The position numbers and the translations under genes were made by a program. A DNA stretch of 64,000 nt from Hydrogenobacter sp. T-8. GTDB lineage: Bacteria; Aquificota; Aquificia; Aquificales; Aquificaceae. The stretch lies in NCBI RefSeq assembly GCF_011006175.1, contig NZ_CP048795.1:1294491-1358490 (forward strand), read 5' to 3'. Below the pieces are notes generated by a model. That model had not been told where the DNA came from, did not search any database, and was given only the letters and a program-made list of their open reading frames with translations. This document shows positions 9,936 to 17,162 of the stretch, piece by piece; position 1 is the first letter of the stretch, and every line of letters starts with the position of its first letter.

Positions 9936-10202
9936 TTAGGAACACTTCTCCGCCAAGGATTTTATCATGGGTGGCATATATCCAAAAACTCTGCCTATTT
10001 CCTGCCCATTTTTCAAGAATATAACTGTCGGAGAGCCTATAATTCCATATGCTTTAGCCAGTTCCCTATCCTTGGTTATATCGTAAACCTCTACTTTTAG
10101 GTTTGGATACTTGCTAAGCTCCCTGTAGCTGATTTTACAGGATGCACAACCGGGTTGTTCAAAAAGCAAAACCTGACATAGGGCAAGAGCTACTGTAAGC
10201 AT
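9936..10202 (-). CDS. Small thioredoxin-fold protein with signal-like N-terminus
   Basis: The 88 residues have an N-terminal hydrophobic stretch (MLTVALALCQVLLFEQPGCASC) that is both the first strand and possibly an export signal. The redox motif CASC follows, then the cis-Pro motif GSPTVIFLKNG and GRVFGYMPP. Domain order and size fit a minimal thioredoxin. It may act as a thiol-disulfide reductant, perhaps outside the membrane for cytochrome maturation, which is only inferred. It is divergent from tadA with a 17-bp gap. Confidence 0.8.
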   Translation of the reverse strand: MLTVALALCQVLLFEQPGCASCKISYRELSKYPNLKVEVYDITKDRELAKAYGIIGSPTVIFLKNGQEIGRVFGYMPPMIKSLAEKCS

Positions 10203-10219
10203 GGTTTAAATTTAATACA
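10203..10219. promoter_or_regulatory. Shared 17-bp divergent promoter, thioredoxin-like / tadA
   Basis: The whole gap is GGTTTAAATTTAATACA. TTTAAT (10211-10216) faces tadA; TATTAA and TTAAAT face the thioredoxin-like gene. There is no ribosome binding site on either side. The -35 boxes would lie inside the opposite genes. Confidence 0.45.
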
Positions 10220-10669
10220 ATGCAGGAGTTTGTGCAAGTATGCCTTGAGCTTGCAAAGAAAGGCTTTGAAAAGTCTGAAGTGCCTGTAGGCTGTGTGGTG
10301 GTAAAGGATGGAGTAGTCATAGCTAAAGCCCACAACAGAGTAGAGGAGTTAAAAGACCCTACCGCACATGCAGAAATGCTCGCCCTTAGAGAAGCTATGC
10401 AAAAACTCGGTGAGAAATACCTCTATGGCTGTGAGGTCTATGTAAGCCTTGAGCCATGTCCCATGTGTGCCTACGCCATGGTGTTAGCAAGGGTAGAAAG
10501 GGTTGTCTTTCTTGCATTAGATGAAAAGTATGGTGCGGTTATGAGTAGGTTTAACCTCTTTGATGAACCATATTTTAACCACAGGGTAAAGTGGGAATAT
10601 CTACCTATGGAGGAAGCGAGGAGTTTGTTGAAGGAGTTTTTCAGAAAGAGGAGAATATCAAACACTTAA
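10220..10669 (+). CDS. tadA: tRNA adenosine-34 deaminase
   Basis: TadA deaminates A34 to inosine in tRNA-Arg(ACG). The 149 residues have the zinc cytidine-deaminase core: HAEMLALREA with the catalytic Glu, and EPCPMCAYAMVLARV with the two zinc cysteines. FNLFDEPYFNHRVKWEYLP near the end is typical of TadA rather than a free-base deaminase. No ribosome binding site precedes the ATG; the gap to the divergent gene is only 17 bp. Its 3' end overlaps the decayed nuclease gene on the other strand by 29 bp. Confidence 0.93.
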   Translation: MQEFVQVCLELAKKGFEKSEVPVGCVVVKDGVVIAKAHNRVEELKDPTAHAEMLALREAMQKLGEKYLYGCEVYVSLEPCPMCAYAMVLARVERVVFLALDEKYGAVMSRFNLFDEPYFNHRVKWEYLPMEEARSLLKEFFRKRRISNT

Positions 10670-11150
10670 TTCTTTTTTTCAGAACTCCCAAAATATCCTC
10701 AGAGCTTATCAGCTTTTTAATCAAGGCACGTAAAAATCCTCTATCTTTCATCTTTCTTACTCTCTATTGCAAAGCCTCTGGCACATACCAAGTTTGCCCT
10801 CTACCAAAGTGATAACCATCTTCTGTGCAGACTTTAAAAGACCCTCTTCAATACCAAGCCTATACAGAATATTCTTCTTCAACTTTCTCTTTGGCAATCT
10901 TATATCCTCAGGTCTAACCACTATAGGCATGTGCTTGACCTCCTTCGTTAGCCTTATCCTTAAGTCAGGTCTTAGCTCTGTCAGTGTCAATGCCTTCAAA
11001 AGGTAGTCTTTTATCTCTTCTTCCTTCATGCCTTACATTGTCTTTATGAGTTTCTCTATCAGATACGCCTCATCTTCTACCCTACACAAACATGCCAACG
11101 ACCTATCCATAGGGTCTGGGCTTTCTAAAAGCACCTTGTAGTCTATTTGG
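10641..11150 (-). pseudogene. Decayed Rpn-like (PD-(D/E)XK) nuclease, C-terminal part
   Basis: Three pieces on the minus strand join into one protein tail. First comes QIDYKVLLESPDPMDRSLAC to IEKLIKTM, ending at an in-frame TAA (11033-11035). A 90-codon stretch, 10757-11029, follows with PDLRIRLTKEVKHMPIVV and GIEEGLLKSAQKMVITLVEG. After a frameshift near 10757 comes DRGFLRALIKKLISSEDILG, 10641-10751. The order, with GIEEGLLK and the final helical repeat, resembles the C-termini of Rpn/DUF4351-type transposase-related nucleases. The N-terminal catalytic half is gone; the IS remnant begins 3 bp upstream. Family assignment is from general pattern only. Confidence 0.5.
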
Positions 11151-11152
11151 AT

Positions 11153-11934
11153 ACTGTTTCAAAATTTGTGTAAGTTATAACCATACCTCATAGCCTGCCC
11201 TCAAAAAGAATTATCAGCTGGACATATATTTTCTCCCAATCCCTCAAAGGCTTTATCCTCCTCTATGTCCATCGCTACCCCATAACATACCTTCAAGCCT
11301 CATCCCTCGGAAATACCCTCTTGCCATATATCACCTTCCTTATCTCGCTGTTTATACTCTCCACAAAGTTTGTAATCGCCAACATACTCCTTATCTCATA
11401 CGGATATCTGTAAAAGGTCAATATCTCCTCAAGTCTCTTTCCCACTCCTTCACTACCTGTGGATACTCTACTTGGTATCCCCTCTTAAACCTCTCAAAGT
11501 TCTCCTTAGCTTGCATCTGCGTGGCGGGCATGTATATTGCCCTCAAGGCACTGGCTACTCTCTTCCTGTCTTTGTATTTGACCTTCTTTAGACTGTTCCT
11601 TACCTCGTGAACCAGACACTTCTGATGGTCGCTTATGGGATATACGCTCCTTACTGCTTCTTGTATACCCTTTAGCTCGTCGCTTACCACTACAAGTATG
11701 TCCTCTACTCCTCTTGCCTTGAGGTCATTGAAAACATTTACCCAAAAGCTGGCACTTTCTTCTTTTGCAAGCCAAAAGCCAAGTATTTCCTTGTAGCCAT
11801 CTGTATCTGTTCCAGCTACCACATACAGGGCTCTATTTCTGGAGTTAGTGTTATGGGAGCGTTTGTATTTTTCGTAGTTCGTCCGCTTTATGTTAGCATC
11901 CCCTACTTTATTTTAACACAGTGGATGAAACAGT
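11153..11934 (-). mobile_element. IS256-family element, internally deleted
   Basis: A 782-bp remnant with both ends preserved. The low end begins ACTGTTTCAAAATTTGTGTA (11153), and the high end read inward on the minus strand begins ACTGTTTCATCCACTGTGTT (11934). They share ACTGTTTCA and, 5 bp later, TGTGT. Between them lies only the C-terminal part of a mutator-type transposase. An intact IS256 element is about 1.2-1.5 kb, so roughly half is lost. No clear 8-9 bp target duplication flanks it. Confidence 0.72.
11189..11912 (-). pseudogene. IS256-type transposase remnant with frameshifts
   Basis: The reading frame starts abruptly at KVGDANIKRTNYEKYKRS, where DA may be the first catalytic Asp of the DDE triad. 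It continues NRALYVVAGTDTDGYKEILG and ISDHQKCLVHEVRNSLKK, the conserved mid-region of mutator transposases (intact frame 11418-11822). A frameshift near 11420-11430 leads to ILTFYRYPYEIRSMLAITNF and VESINSEIRKVIYGKRVFP. Two more frame changes then give VAMDIEED and finally KPLRDWEKIYVQLIILFEGR before a stop at 11189. The N-terminal DNA-binding half is missing. It cannot be active. Confidence 0.82.
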
Positions 11935-12125
11935 CCAGAATAGACATATGGTTAAGACTTTTGATAGCAACAAGCGAAGGGGATCTGATAGGGAGGAACT
12001 TTTTTGAGTTTTTGAAGGTATATGATACCAAAATAACCAAAAGAATGGCAGAACTTCAAAGAAAAGGGCTAAAGCCACAGGATAAGAAATACAGGTATCT
12101 CAAGAAGATGTCAGAGAGAGGATGA
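11935..12125 (+). pseudogene. TnpB (IS605/IS1341 OrfB) fragment
   Basis: Directly after the IS256 end, the plus strand encodes IDIWLRLLIATSEGDLIGRN followed by KITKRMAELQRKGLKPQDKK. This pattern matches the segment around the first RuvC Asp of TnpB proteins (GIDxGLxxLLATSEG, then the basic helix with xxQKxGL and YRxL). Only about 60 residues remain, ending at a TGA at 12123-12125, and the expected Gly before ID is Arg. A 38-codon frame follows (12122-12238), overlapping lplA; I do not recognise it. This is a relic of a second, unrelated mobile element. Confidence 0.6.
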
Positions 12126-12219
12126 AGATGATAAAGCCTATAAAAGCCATTGACTACTTTCACTTCATAGGGCGTATAGAGGCTTTCCTCCGAGAGCTTG
12201 CAAGACCAAGGAATATGGC

Positions 12220-13011
12220 TCAAGACATAGGCACATAGACCCCTTCCCTTATCTTTATGGCTGTGTGTTTTCTACCCGTGTCTTCAAGGATGGTCTCCTC
12301 CGAGGTCATGTGTTTTCTGAGCCTTTCCGCAAGCTCAAGGGCTTGCCATGGTGCTTCTGTGCAAGGTTCCAGCTCAAAATCTTTAGAAAACTCCTCCAAA
12401 AGCACACTGGCAACCTCTTGAAAGTCAAAGGACCTTCCCAGCTCCCTTTCAAGCCAGCCTATGTTTTCCCAAAGGCTCTGCCTTACCCTTTCCCTTGTGC
12501 GTGGTTCTGGAACATTAAAAAGCTCCGCCATAAGCTCTGGGTCGAATCGCAGAAGTATGTTGCCTACAAAGACAAAAAGCCTTCCTATGTCCCCCGCACC
12601 TTGCCCGCTGACCTTTCTCTGACTTTCCCTTACCACAAGGTCGTTTATGGGTTTGTATTCCACATCAAGCCCAAGCCTGGCATAAGCCTTTATAACTGGC
12701 TGGGAGAGCCTTCTGTAGGCATCCTCTACCTTAAAGGGCACAAGGCTTTTGGGAAGCACAAGCTGATAAAAAACCTGCCCCGGTGCCAAGAGCACCGCAC
12801 CGCCTCCCACCTGCCTCCTTATAACACCAAGTCCCAGCTCCTTGCACCTTTTGAGGTCTATAAGCTCCTGAGCCCTGTCAAAGTATCCAAGGCTTACGTA
12901 GGTATCCTCTGGCTCACAGAGTATGAGACCCTCATAGCCCAGCTCCGCCATGGCGTGAAAGAGGGTGGTGGAGAGCATGCGGGGAAGTTTTCCAAGCACA
13001 TAAGCCTTCAT
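12220..13011 (-). CDS. Lipoate-protein ligase A family protein
   Basis: The 263 residues follow the LplA/biotin-ligase fold: YEGLILCEPEDTYVSLGYFD, then RRQVGGGAVLLAPGQVFYQL, the RRxxGGGxV nucleotide-lipoyl motif, and NDLVVRESQRKVSGQGAGDI, where VSGQG carries the conserved Lys-Ser/Gly region. It should attach lipoyl or octanoyl groups to carrier proteins such as GcvH, which fits the glycine cleavage gene gcvPB at 6-7.6 kb. It is not near lipA or gcvH. It is divergent from atpC with a 17-bp gap and no ribosome binding site. An octanoyl-transfer role is equally possible. Confidence 0.83.
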   Translation of the reverse strand: MKAYVLGKLPRMLSTTLFHAMAELGYEGLILCEPEDTYVSLGYFDRAQELIDLKRCKELGLGVIRRQVGGGAVLLAPGQVFYQLVLPKSLVPFKVEDAYRRLSQPVIKAYARLGLDVEYKPINDLVVRESQRKVSGQGAGDIGRLFVFVGNILLRFDPELMAELFNVPEPRTRERVRQSLWENIGWLERELGRSFDFQEVASVLLEEFSKDFELEPCTEAPWQALELAERLRKHMTSEETILEDTGRKHTAIKIREGVYVPMS

Positions 13012-13028
13012 GGTATAATTTTAACGCC
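13012..13028. promoter_or_regulatory. Shared 17-bp divergent promoter, lplA-like / atpC
   Basis: The gap is GGTATAATTTTAACGCC. TATAAT (13014-13019) lies 9 nt before the atpC ATG. On the minus strand TAAAAT (13018-13023) lies 6 nt before the ligase ATG. The two boxes overlap by two bases. No ribosome binding site is present on either side. Confidence 0.6.
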
Positions 13029-13430
13029 ATGATAAAGGTAGAGATAGTCACACCTCAGGGACTTCATTTTTCAAGGGAGGTAAACTCGGTAAACATACCA
13101 ACCGCAGAGGGTGAGATAGGTGTTCTTGAAAAACATATGTATCTGATGACCATGTTAAAGCCAGGGCTTGTTTACTTTGACGGAAAGCAAGAAAATGGCA
13201 TTGCGGTAACCTACGGCTTTGTGGATGTGACGCCTGAAAAGGTGATAATCCTCGCAGAAGAAGCCTACAACATAGGAGACATTGACCCTGGCAAGGAGAA
13301 GGAACTCTTTGACCAAGCAATAAGAAGACTGGCAACCGCCCAGACCATGGAGGAGATAGAAGAGCTGGAAAAACTCAAAGAACGGGCAAGAACCCTACTT
13401 GAACTTGTAGAAAGGTTTGGAAGAGTATAA
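13029..13430 (+). CDS. atpC: ATP synthase F1 epsilon subunit
   Basis: The epsilon subunit links the rotor stalk and inhibits hydrolysis in F1Fo. The 133 residues have the N-terminal beta-sandwich (KVEIVTPQGLHFSREVNSVN, PTAEGEIGVLEKH) and the two-helix C-terminal domain (DPGKEKELFDQAIRRLATAQ). Length is standard. It is far from any other atp gene in this window, so the operon is split, as is known for Aquifex. It overlaps the next gene by 14 bp. Confidence 0.93.
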   Translation: MIKVEIVTPQGLHFSREVNSVNIPTAEGEIGVLEKHMYLMTMLKPGLVYFDGKQENGIAVTYGFVDVTPEKVIILAEEAYNIGDIDPGKEKELFDQAIRRLATAQTMEEIEELEKLKERARTLLELVERFGRV

Positions 13431-14121
13431 GGAGTTTGAATTCTTCAGAGGAAAGGTAAGGTTCAAACAGCCAAAAACACACAGACTGTCAATAGTAGAG
13501 ATACTTTTCGTAGCAAATCTTAAAGGCATAAAAAAAAGCTCAAAAGTCCTTGACCTTGGTGCAGGTTTTGGCACGCTCTCCATACTTATTTCCCTCAAAC
13601 ACTCTTGCCAAGTTTGGGCTATGGAAAGGGACCCTATTATGCTCCAGCTTCTCAGAGAGAATATAAGGCTCAACAAACTTGAGGATAAAATCCATGTTCT
13701 TGACCTTGACCTCAGGATCGCAAAGAATTTCCTAAAGCCTCAGAGTTTTGATGTGGTGGTTGCCAATCCTCCCTTTTATAGGGTTTATAATCCAGCTAAT
13801 GTCTATCATCATGAGACAGATACGAGTCTTGAAGATTTTGTGAAAACAGCGAGCTTTTTGCTTAAAGATGGTGGACATTTTAACATTTTAGTAGCTTCAC
13901 ATCGCCTTATAGAATCCATAATCCATATGAAAAACTACAGAATGGAGGTAGAATCCTTGAGATTTTTTTACCCAAAGCTACAAAAAAACGCAAAAATAGT
14001 GCGTATACATGCATTAAAAAATTTAAGACCTTCGCCTTTTGTTGAAAAACCTCTAATAATCAACGAAGATAGTGGTGAATACACACAGGAAGTCAAGAGC
14101 CTTCTTGAGAGTTTTCTGTGA
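13417..14121 (+). CDS. SAM-dependent methyltransferase, TrmN6/YfiC-like
   Basis: A Rossmann-type methyltransferase with motif I VLDLGAGFGTLSILIS and the NPPF motif in VVVANPPFYRVYNPAN. NPP(F/Y) is used by enzymes that methylate the exocyclic amine of adenine. The length of 234 residues and the N-terminal FKQPKTHRLSIVEIL resemble YfiC (TrmN6), which modifies A37 of tRNA1-Val. The start is TTG at 13417, with gaaagg upstream, overlapping the end of atpC by 14 bp; no other in-frame start lies near. An rRNA target is also possible. Confidence 0.75.
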   Translation: MEEYKEFEFFRGKVRFKQPKTHRLSIVEILFVANLKGIKKSSKVLDLGAGFGTLSILISLKHSCQVWAMERDPIMLQLLRENIRLNKLEDKIHVLDLDLRIAKNFLKPQSFDVVVANPPFYRVYNPANVYHHETDTSLEDFVKTASFLLKDGGHFNILVASHRLIESIIHMKNYRMEVESLRFFYPKLQKNAKIVRIHALKNLRPSPFVEKPLIINEDSGEYTQEVKSLLESFL

Positions 14122-14150
14122 TATAATTGATAAGATTTAGGAGGCGGTGT

Positions 14151-14702
14151 ATGAGGCTACCTGAGAAACTTGTGGAGAGGATAGCGGATAGGATTATAAA
14201 GGAACTCTATGAGAACGAGAAAATAATAGAGCCAGAAGACCCCTATACCTTTAAGAAAAAGATAATAGCCATATTTAAGGAGGCGGAAGAACAGGAAAGA
14301 ATGCTTGACGAAAAAACTAAGGAAATACTCAAGGAAAAGTTGGAGCTTCTTGAAGAAACCAGCCTTGATTATAGGACAGCCTACAAAACTGTTAGGAGCA
14401 AGCTCGCAGAGGAGATGAACATACACACCTCAAGGAGGGAGAGGATGAACCAAATAGCCCATAGAATAAAGGACATGATAATGGAAGACCCTCAGGTGGA
14501 GATATACGAAGAGCCGAGCGTAATAAGGAACAGGATAAGGGAGATTCTCATGGAGGCGGTTAGAGAAGAGGAAGAGATAGACAAAGAGGTAAGAGAAAGG
14601 ATAAGGTCTTATTCAAAAAGGATAGTGGAGGGTACCCCCGAGTGGAACCATCTCTACAAGAGAATATACGAAGATGCCCTAAAGAGAAGAGGTCTACTCT
14701 AA
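14151..14702 (+). CDS. DUF507 family protein, two tandem domains
   Basis: The protein contains two copies of the short helical DUF507 unit: MRLPEKLVERIADRIIKELY in the first half and MNQIAHRIKDMIMEDPQVEI in the second. It is very rich in Lys, Glu and Arg, as expected for a thermophile. I chose the ATG at 14151 because taggaggcggtgt lies just before it; an upstream TTG at 14127 lacks such a site. Function is unknown; the family occurs mainly in Aquificales, Deltaproteobacteria and similar groups. The 3' end overlaps the convergent M23 peptidase gene by 4 bp. Confidence 0.8.
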   Translation: MRLPEKLVERIADRIIKELYENEKIIEPEDPYTFKKKIIAIFKEAEEQERMLDEKTKEILKEKLELLEETSLDYRTAYKTVRSKLAEEMNIHTSRRERMNQIAHRIKDMIMEDPQVEIYEEPSVIRNRIREILMEAVREEEEIDKEVRERIRSYSKRIVEGTPEWNHLYKRIYEDALKRRGLL

Positions 14703-15301
14703 GGCAGGTATGCTATAGGGTTTTGTCTGACCCCGTATTTTAGAACCTCATAATGGAGGTGTGGTCCAAACGCCCTACCGGTAGTTCCTACGTTTCCTAT
14801 TATCTGACCCTTTACAACCCTGTCTGAGTAGGAAACCTTTATGTCCGATAGGTGTGAGTATAGGGTTGCAAAACCATAACCGTGATAGATAATAACTGTC
14901 TTGCCATAGCCCCTTATCCACCCTGCGTATATAACCCTGCCCTCAGAAGAGGAAACCACAGGTGTTCCGTAAGGTGCGGATATGTCTATGCCAGTGTGAA
15001 ATTCTCTTCTCCTTCCCATGGTTCTCCAACCGTAGTCTGAGGTTATAACACCCACCACTGGCCATATGTCTGGCTTGACTGTTTCTATAGTTTTGACATT
15101 GAAAAGCTCTTTCATGGCTTCTTCCACAGACATCTCAGTGGCTATAATTTTGCTGACTGTATCCACGTCAAAAAGTTCCTCACTTGGTTCAGTATTTTGA
15201 TAGGAGACCTCTGAAGGCCCACCTATGCCTAGGGGAGACGCATCCATTATGGGCTTGCAGAGAGCTCCCACCAGGGCGAGGGTAAAGACAAATCTTTTCA
15301 T
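14699..15301 (-). CDS. M23 family metallopeptidase, exported
   Basis: A LytM-type zinc endopeptidase acting on peptidoglycan or serving as a division activator. It starts at the ATG at 15301 (MKRFVFTLALVGALCKPIMD), a signal peptide preceded by agggaggtagtgcc; a more upstream ATG at 15340 is less likely. The catalytic domain shows REFHTGIDISAPYGTPV (HxxxD), VIIYHGYGFATLYSHL and GRAFGPHLHYEVL (HxH). All four zinc and catalytic positions are present, so it should be active. There is no LysM domain. Length after the new start is 200 residues. Confidence 0.9.
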   Translation of the reverse strand: MKRFVFTLALVGALCKPIMDASPLGIGGPSEVSYQNTEPSEELFDVDTVSKIIATEMSVEEAMKELFNVKTIETVKPDIWPVVGVITSDYGWRTMGRRREFHTGIDISAPYGTPVVSSSEGRVIYAGWIRGYGKTVIIYHGYGFATLYSHLSDIKVSYSDRVVKGQIIGNVGTTGRAFGPHLHYEVLKYGVRQNPIAYLP

Positions 15302-15344
15302 GGCACTACCTCCCTGGCTAAGTTTCCAAAACTCTATCATAGGG

Positions 15345-15374
15345 TTGCAAAGGTTGTCAAGAGGTTTTATAATA
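15345..15374 (+). promoter_or_regulatory. Promoter of the tRNA gene
   Basis: TTGCAA at 15345-15350 and TATAAT at 15368-15373 are separated by 17 bp. Transcription would start about 15380, a few bases before the tRNA at 15385. Confidence 0.7.
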
Positions 15375-15384
15375 TTTTCTCTAA

Positions 15385-15456
15385 GGGTGCGTAGCTCAAT
15401 GGCAGAGCGGGCGGCTCATAACCGCCCGGTTGGGGGTTCGAGTCCTCCCGCACCCA
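15385..15456 (+). tRNA. tRNA with anticodon CAT (elongator Met, or Ile2)
   Basis: A 72-base cloverleaf: acceptor GGGTGCG/CGCACCC, D arm GCTC-AATGGCA-GAGC, anticodon arm GGCGG-CTCATAA-CCGCC, T arm GGGGG-TTCGAGT-CCTCC with one G-T pair, discriminator A. No CCA is encoded. G1-C72 pairs, and the anticodon stem lacks the three G-C pairs of initiators, so this is not tRNA-fMet. Distinguishing elongator Met from Ile2 (lysidine target) needs comparison with other genes. The stop of the DedA-like gene begins one base after it. Confidence 0.93.
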
Positions 15457-15933
15457 TTAGTTTATAAATTTTTCAAGCACATCACCAAAGAAAACAAATA
15501 TGCCTATTCTAATAGCTCTTGCAATAAGGCTTGCTAAGATAAAACTCCACAGGGGCATGTGAAAGAGCCCCGCAAGCCAGCAAACCAGCTTATAGGGTTC
15601 TCCTATGAGCACCGCCCAAAAGCCGTATCTGTTAAAGAGGGCTTCCCCCTTCAGGTAAAGTCTCTGACCAAAAACCTTTCTTACAAAGGCTTCTCCCAAG
15701 ATTCTTGCAAGATAGTAGGCAACCAGAGCACCTAATATATTTCCTGCAAAGGCTACAAAGCCTGCAGTGTATGGACTTAGCTTGAATATGGGAGCACTCA
15801 CTATAAAGGGATATGGTGGCACTGGCTGCATTATGGATTCTGTGAAAGAAAGTATAAAGAGTGCAGTGTAGCCATGCTCCTGCACAAACTCTTCCGCCCA
15901 TCTTTTTAACTCAGGGAAAAAGTGTTCCAACAC
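15457..15933 (-). CDS. DedA/YqaA family membrane protein
   Basis: A 158-residue membrane protein of the SNARE-associated/DedA superfamily. The family pattern is seen in FTESIMQPVPPYPFIVSAPI, GNILGALVAYYLARILGEAF and the second-half FNRYGFWAVLIGEPYKLVCW. About four membrane segments. Members are implicated in lipid scrambling or proton-dependent transport; no specific substrate can be given. The gene abuts the MBL-fold gene (shared base at 15933), so they are probably co-transcribed. Confidence 0.82.
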   Translation of the reverse strand: MLEHFFPELKRWAEEFVQEHGYTALFILSFTESIMQPVPPYPFIVSAPIFKLSPYTAGFVAFAGNILGALVAYYLARILGEAFVRKVFGQRLYLKGEALFNRYGFWAVLIGEPYKLVCWLAGLFHMPLWSFILASLIARAIRIGIFVFFGDVLEKFIN

Positions 15934-16688
15934 TAAAGGACTACCTCCATAAAGTCCTTCGCAGGTATCACTGGTATTCCGTATTTTTGAGATAGCTCTT
16001 TTGCAACCCTTTCAGGGTCATGTTGTAAAAGAAACTCATACCCAAAGTGTGTTAGTATGACCTTTTTAGGTCTTAAACCACATATCAACCTTTCCGCATC
16101 TTCAACGGTAAGGTGGTCTATGGGTTTTGTCTTCCTGTAGAGTGTGGTGTTTATTATCATCACATCTACATTATGTGGATACATCTGTAGCATCCTCTCT
16201 TCATAAAGAGCACAGGAAACGTAAAGAATTCTGTCGTTGAAGAGGAGTGCATAGGTCTCTGCACCATGATGTGTATGTTTCATCACAGCCTTTACACTCA
16301 CTGATTTGTAGGAGAGGAGTTCACCTTCTCTAAGAAAACCTTCCATCACAAGCCTTTCTCTTATAAAGGGCAGAACCACTCTGTGATGCCCCTCAAAGGC
16401 GGACTTTGGAGCAAAGAGAGCTACATGTCTTATCTTTCCTCCGTCCGTGGCAGATTCTATGACCGCATTTACATCTGAAGAGTGGTCAAGATGTATGTGG
16501 GATAAGACTACCAAGTCTATGCTTCTTGGGTCCACCCCAAGCTGATGAAGATAAACAAAGGCACCAGGACCAGGGTCTACATGCACCAGCGAATCAGATA
16601 AAAAAAGCAAAAAGCCCCCAGACCTCCGCAAAAATCTAAAAACGCTTGCCCTACCGCCTGCAGTTCCAAGAAAGAGTATCTTATCCAA
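15933..16688 (-). CDS. MBL-fold metallohydrolase
   Basis: The metal-binding signature SHIHLDHSSDVN (HxHxDH) follows DLVVL, with further ligands in MKHTHHGAETY and THFGYEFLLQHD. The 251 residues match the beta-lactamase-fold hydrolases related to RNase Z or phosphodiesterases (start MDKILFLGTAGGRAS). The substrate cannot be told from the sequence. It lies one base after the second ferredoxin gene and before the DedA-like gene, all leftward, so it is probably transcribed from the ferredoxin promoter at 17.1 kb. Confidence 0.85.
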   Translation of the reverse strand: MDKILFLGTAGGRASVFRFLRRSGGFLLFLSDSLVHVDPGPGAFVYLHQLGVDPRSIDLVVLSHIHLDHSSDVNAVIESATDGGKIRHVALFAPKSAFEGHHRVVLPFIRERLVMEGFLREGELLSYKSVSVKAVMKHTHHGAETYALLFNDRILYVSCALYEERMLQMYPHNVDVMIINTTLYRKTKPIDHLTVEDAERLICGLRPKKVILTHFGYEFLLQHDPERVAKELSQKYGIPVIPAKDFMEVVL

Positions 16689-16689
16689 C

Positions 16690-16911
16690 TCAGTATAGAA
16701 TTATAGACCCGCTGGGACAATCCTCTGCCACCTGAAGGATGTCCTCATATACATTCTCTATAGGCACCCTTATGATAACAAGGGGGATGCCATCCCCCTT
16801 GTCCACAAAAACCTCTGGGAGCCTGTCGTAGCAAAGCTCACAAGCGGTGCACGTATCTATGTCAACCCTTACGCTTACACTTCTTCTGTTATGATAGACC
16901 CACTGGGACAT
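16690..16911 (-). CDS. [4Fe-4S] ferredoxin, second copy (Fd2 type)
   Basis: The cluster motif CTACELC with a remote CPSG marks a single [4Fe-4S] cluster. It is a close paralogue of the next gene (DTCTACELCYDRLPEVF against DTCTSCELCYDRVPEVY). Hydrogenobacter thermophilus carries such a tandem pair, Fd1 and Fd2, serving the reductive TCA cycle. The start is odd: the only usable in-frame start is the ATG at 16911, adding about 13 residues (MSQWVYHNRRSVSVRVD) and overlapping the first ferredoxin by 37 bp. The family would normally begin near SVRVDID, where no ATG, GTG or TTG exists. Confidence 0.88.
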   Translation of the reverse strand: MSQWVYHNRRSVSVRVDIDTCTACELCYDRLPEVFVDKGDGIPLVIIRVPIENVYEDILQVAEDCPSGSIILY

Positions 16912-17093
16912 TCGTCGGTAACCTCTTTGACCTCGCTTTCAAGCTCTGCAGGGACAAGCATCCAGCCATCGGGCCCAGGGCTGACCACTTCTGCTATGCC
17001 ATCGCCCCTGTTTTTGTAGACCTCGGGAACCCTGTCATAGCAGAGCTCGCATGAGGTACAGGTATCTGGATCAACCTTGGTCTTCAGAGCCAT
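16875..17093 (-). CDS. [4Fe-4S] ferredoxin, first copy (Fd1 type)
   Basis: A 72-residue ferredoxin, MALKTKVDPDTCTSCELCYD through ECPSGSIITEEV, with CxxCxxC plus a distant CP and hence one [4Fe-4S] cluster. It closely matches the Hydrogenobacter Fd1 type as I remember it, the electron donor to 2-oxoglutarate and pyruvate:ferredoxin oxidoreductases in the reductive TCA cycle. Its place directly downstream of sucD fits that pathway. It has its own promoter (17124-17151) and a strong ribosome binding site (taaggaggtgtta) before the ATG. Confidence 0.94.
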   Translation of the reverse strand: MALKTKVDPDTCTSCELCYDRVPEVYKNRGDGIAEVVSPGPDGWMLVPAELESEVKEVTDECPSGSIITEEV

Positions 17094-17123
17094 ATTAACA
17101 CCTCCTTAAAAGTTTGGGTTTAT

Positions 17124-17151
17124 AAAATATATCACAGGTTTAGTTTATCAA
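17124..17151 (-). promoter_or_regulatory. Promoter of the ferredoxin operon
   Basis: On the minus strand TTGATA (17146-17151) and TATTTT (17124-17129) are spaced by 16 bp, within the 69-bp gap after sucD. Confidence 0.6.
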
Positions 17152-17162
17152 CATATATTTAA

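Noticed and set aside
11141-11946. Longer inverted repeat outside the IS256 ends (GTCTATT on the left, its complement on the right)
   Set aside because: Both outer pieces read as parts of different coding remnants (nuclease and TnpB), so the match is probably chance. No direct target repeat was found.
12122-12238. A 38-codon frame after the TnpB fragment
   Set aside because: It overlaps the end of the lipoate ligase gene, has no ribosome binding site and no recognisable similarity; it is likely part of the relic.
15354-15373. TTGTCA as the -35 of the tRNA promoter
   Set aside because: Only 8 bp separate it from TATAAT. TTGCAA at 15345 has the right 17-bp spacing.
15385-15456. Initiator tRNA-fMet
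   Set aside because: Position 1-72 is paired G-C, and the anticodon stem lacks the run of three G-C pairs next to the loop.
15225-15467. An 80-codon plus-strand frame across the tRNA gene
   Set aside because: It runs through the whole tRNA and its promoter, overlaps the M23 peptidase leader and matches no family.
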